Origin: Oxytricha trifallax
Lineage: Eukaryota; Ciliophora; Spirotrichea; Sporadotrichida; Oxytrichidae
NCBI GenBank assembly: GCA_000711775.1
Contig: ARYC01018370.1
Span: 46,570 to 110,569 of the forward strand
Direction of reading: 5' to 3'
Length of the DNA: 64,000 nucleotides
In this document: one piece after another, positions 61,243 to 64,000 of the stretch
Numbering within the stretch: position 1 is the stretch's first letter
Layout: every line of letters begins with the position of its first letter
Notes under the pieces: generated by a model
What the model saw: only the letters and a program-made list of their open reading frames with translations
Database searches by the model: none
What the model was told of the DNA's origin: nothing
Made by a program: the position numbers and the translations under genes

Positions 61243-61560
61243 TCAATGATAAGTCTCGTCAGTGCAAGTCAGAGAATTTGAGGGAGGTTGTTTGTTCGTT
61301 AGTGATGGTCTTCTTGTGGTGAATTTACCTAATGTTGGAAGAGCCTCAACTTTAATGGGTGTGTGAAATAAGCTTGTCAACCATAGTCTTGTCATTTTCA
61401 CTTGATACGGCTCTGTCTCTATCTCCTCTATAATCCAGTAACAGGGTTGGATGACTCTAGCGATCTTTATCTGCTTGTAGTAATATAAATCTTGCCTTGC
61501 GTGGATTATCAAAATTCGATGGGCTAATTTCAGGAGGATTCCATTTATATAGTTAATGAT
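61243..61560 (-). CDS. Coding islet, at least 100 codons (minus)
   Basis: Open on the minus strand to TGA 61243, with balanced codon use (it contains RVIQPCYWIIEEIETEPYQ and a Thr/Ser/Pro-rich tail). It is extended upstream to about 61560 with no ATG that is clearly the start. The composition contrast with its flanks suggests a true gene segment, probably macronuclear-destined. No family is recognised. Confidence 0.4.
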   Translation of the reverse strand: MINYINGILLKLAHRILIIHARQDLYYYKQIKIARVIQPCYWIIEEIETEPYQVKMTRLWLTSLFHTPIKVEALPTLGKFTTRRPSLTNKQPPSNSLTCTDETYH

Positions 61561-61714
61561 ATAAAATCATTAGATATTTAATATATTTAATTAAAGGGCA
61601 AGTTTTTAATTTGAATTTATAATTAATCAAAAATCGACACTACATAAAACATTTATAATTTATTACATTCGATATCTCACAAAAATATTTTCAAATCGTG
61701 TGGATAAATACTTA

Positions 61715-62310
61715 TTTTTAATGGGGAACTGCAAATCTATCCTGGGCTAAGATCGATTAGATATGGTGTTCCCCATATGATTAGTAAATTATTTATAGAG
61801 TATATGGATAGGTGGCTTTAGGAGACCATATAATAAATAAACTGTAATATAAGCAGTCTTTTGCCTTTGTCATTATTACATAAAAATTCATTTTATTTGT
61901 CAAACCGCTCAGTCATCAAATGATGGTCATTAATGAGCATGCTGCTCAAAATGTCCTATACTATTGAGGTTTGGTAATTTAAGGAAAGCATGGCTTCACT
62001 CTTAATTAAAGCATCTTATAATGAAAATTGAAACTTACATCATCAGCCCAGGCATTGCTCGGTGATTTCTTGCATATAAGCTACTGTAAATTACTGAAGC
62101 TTCTAGAGATATTTCTCGATATTTTCTATATTTCCCAAGCTTCTATTGCGATTTCATTTCAAGAATTCATAAGAACTTTAAAATTTTTCAAATAAGGTAA
62201 AATGCCACGATAAAGTAAAGGTTTTTTAGGCATCACTGGAGCATCTACATATTTGTCGCAAATGCAATAGTAGTTCTGGGTTATTTCAAGCACATGTTGA
62301 AAAACCTTTC
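61715..62310 (-). other. Coding islets near the second TBE
   Basis: On the minus strand, 62310-62159 is open with NYYCICDKYVDAPVMPKKP and ends in TGA. A second stretch runs to a GTAAGT donor at 62038-62033. On the plus strand, 61720-61920 is open (NGELQIYPGLRSIRYGVP), and TGGGGAAC/GTTCCCCA could form a stem there. These are gene segments of unknown identity and order, consistent with germline segments separated by eliminated DNA. Confidence 0.35.
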
Positions 62311-62704
62311 AACTAAAGAAAAGAAAAATAAGTTTGCTCAATATAAAGTAGACTAATTTTCATTCTCTAGAAATATTAAATTATGGACCAAGATAAAAAA
62401 TAAGCGTAACTCTAATTTATTACATTGGAATTATCAATACTTTAACTCTAATCACATATTTCCCCTCTCTTCTAAATTGTATTGATCAAAGACAAGATTT
62501 TTAATTATTTTTTCTTGAAATTTTACATCATTTCAATATTAGTGACACTTTTGGGTTTCTAGGAATCAAAACCCCAAAACCCTTTCAGTAGTTTGATTGA
62601 GTTTTTGATTGATAAAAGTAGACTATTAGTGCATACTTTATTTGGGTTTTAATAGGGTTTATGTAGGGGTTTAATGTTTAAATATTAGAATTTTAAGTGA
62701 GTAT

Positions 62705-63752
62705 ATGCGAGGTCTGGGCTCAGTTTATGACAGTGAGTATATAGATTTATTGTTTAAGTTGCGATATGGATGTGATAAATATAGTGAATAACTCAAGCCT
62801 GTTCTGAATTATACGTCTATAGCAAAGCTACTCCATAAATCTCCAGCAACTGTGAAGACTCACTGTATATTAGCATTGAATTTAAAGAGATAGCATCTTA
62901 ATTCTAAGCCTAAGAGACCCTTAAAATTTTAGCAGCATCATATGAATATCTTATTAATGATAAGACTCTTAAATACTGGGCTCATTTCTCTCTAGCCTAG
63001 AGGGCTGTGATGTTCCATCGCCAATTTCCTGAGCTCCACATCTCTGCTTAATCTATAGCGAACATATATAAAAAGAATGGAATATCTTACAAGACAGTCA
63101 ATCGCATTAAGAGAGTGATTGACTTTAATGTTCCATTTTATAAGGATAATTTAAATTATATATTCGATTAAATGCAAAGGGCTTAAGAGCATAATATAAA
63201 GTTCATACACGCTGATGAGGCAGTATTCACCTTTAATACCTTCATATCAAGGTCTTGGTATAAGAGGTACAGCAACATTGAAGTATATGATTAAAAGGTT
63301 AAGGTTTAAACTCATGCAATACTTGGAGGAATAAGTGAAGATAGTGGCCTCGAGACTTAGGTTATTCACCCTCGTTCTATAAAGACTGAATAATATATCA
63401 AATTCTTGCAATAACTGAGAGATAAGTACGCTGACTAAGAAATTATTCTATTCGTTGATAACTTGTCAGTTCATAAAACTAAAGACTCAAGGAAGGAATA
63501 TGAAAGGCTAAATATAACACCTGTATTTAATGTTCCTTACAGCCCTTAGTTCAATGGAATTGAATTGTATTGGGGGTTATTGAAAGGTCATTATAAGAAA
63601 TTGCTGCTCTACCATCTGATGCATGATTTAAAGTAGATACAGTCGATTTTATTAAAAGTGCTGCTAAGAGAGTCAACGATGAGAAAGCTAAAGTATGCGC
63701 AAGAGAAGGGAGATTTTGTGTATATAAATAAGTTTTAGATTTAAACGAATGA
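62705..63752 (+). pseudogene. TBE copy 2 transposase, frameshifted
   Basis: Same protein as copy 1: HADEAVFTFN, LFVDNLSVHKTKD and PQFNGIELYWGLLKGHYKK. Relative to copy 1 a single base is missing near 62940, and 7 bases near the 3' end (TTTTAGATTTTAG versus TTTTAG), so the expected TGA at 63750 is out of frame. It lacks the GGA-to-TGA change and the 8-nt loss seen in copy 1. Confidence 0.9.
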
Positions 63753-63758
63753 ATAAGT

Positions 63759-64000
63759 TCACATATTAAGTTTGCCCGTCAAGGGATTTGGCTTTCTCTT
63801 TCTTTTCTTCCTCTTAAGGCTTGCTTGGGCCTATGTTTCCTCTCTTAGTGCCAGCTCCTGCATCAATGTTCATCTCTTCTGGCTTTTATAAATCTTTGAA
63901 GAGCCTCTTGCTCAATTCATGTTATACTTGAGACTTTCTCTCTCTGTTTAATTTGCTGCGCTCTTTCATCAAGTATATAGCAGTACCAGGTTTTTCTATA
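63759..64000 (-). pseudogene. TBE copy 2 companion gene, 3' end
   Basis: The minus-strand sequence matches the C-terminal part of the copy 1 companion gene (41514-41760) closely, again ending a few bases from the transposase stop. It is cut by the window end, so intactness cannot be judged. Confidence 0.75.

Larger units (their letters stand above)
62567..64000. mobile_element. TBE transposon (copy 2), truncated by the window end
   Basis: The left end CAAAACCCCAAAACCC is preceded by AAT (62564-62566), an ANT target. The terminal repeat matches that of copy 1 (TTTGATTGAGTTTTTGATTG). It contains transposase and the 3' end of the companion gene. The rest lies beyond the window. Confidence 0.95.

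Noticed and set aside
1..64000. CRISPR arrays or bacterial operons
   Set aside because: No regularly spaced repeats. The genetic code, introns and composition all indicate a ciliate nucleus.

Overview
The window looks like germline (micronuclear) DNA of a stichotrich/spirotrich ciliate of the Oxytricha/Stylonychia type. Three observations support this. First, coding frames are long only if TAA and TAG are read as sense (Gln) and TGA is the sole stop. Second, two elements are recognisable TBE transposons with C4A4 telomere-like inverted ends and ANT target sites. Third, the DNA is very AT-rich, with short GT...AG introns (about 27-60 nt), many palindromes and no long standard-code genes. The species cannot be named from the sequence.

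Layout. 0-4.3 kb: AT-rich DNA, a TTTA microsatellite, and a roughly 500-codon unrecognised gene with C/A-ending codons split by a 780-bp palindrome. 4.3-24.4 kb: AT-rich DNA with short GC-richer coding islets (possible macronuclear-destined segments, one YHYH-like), a degraded zinc-knuckle reading frame, small MITE-like inverted repeats and an almost perfect 216-bp-arm palindrome. 24.8-28.7 kb: element II, with a DDE transposase (+), a companion gene (-) and a zinc-finger gene (+). 29.7-30.1 kb: a MITE with AAT target duplication. 33.6-35.6 kb: a 2.0-kb element with terminal inverted repeats carrying a Rep-like gene with an SF3 helicase domain. 37.5-38.0 kb: a GC-rich island. 38.2-45.2 kb: an unknown element with inverted repeats (two ORFs of 193 and 288 aa) into which a complete but decayed TBE inserted at ATT. 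45.3-48.3 kb: unrecognised ORFs of 88 and 197 aa plus a minus-strand gene. 49.3-50.1 kb: a third C/A-codon gene remnant. 54.5-59.3 kb: element III, with a C4A4 left end, a 514-codon coiled-coil ORF, a companion gene, a 158-aa ORF and a DDE transposase. 60.0-60.8 kb: a zinc-finger/MT-A70 methyltransferase gene. 61.2-62.3 kb: coding islets. 62.57-64 kb: a second TBE running off the window.

Three DDE-transposase elements (TBE, II and III) each carry the same small companion protein, recognisable from LP and FF-type motifs. Two of them (TBE and II) share its intron position. TBE and II also share the gene order transposase(+)/companion(-)/zinc-finger protein(+). The transposase genes seen here all carry frameshifts or TGA codons, so this looks like a graveyard of germline-limited elements, possible internal eliminated DNA, around small candidate gene segments.
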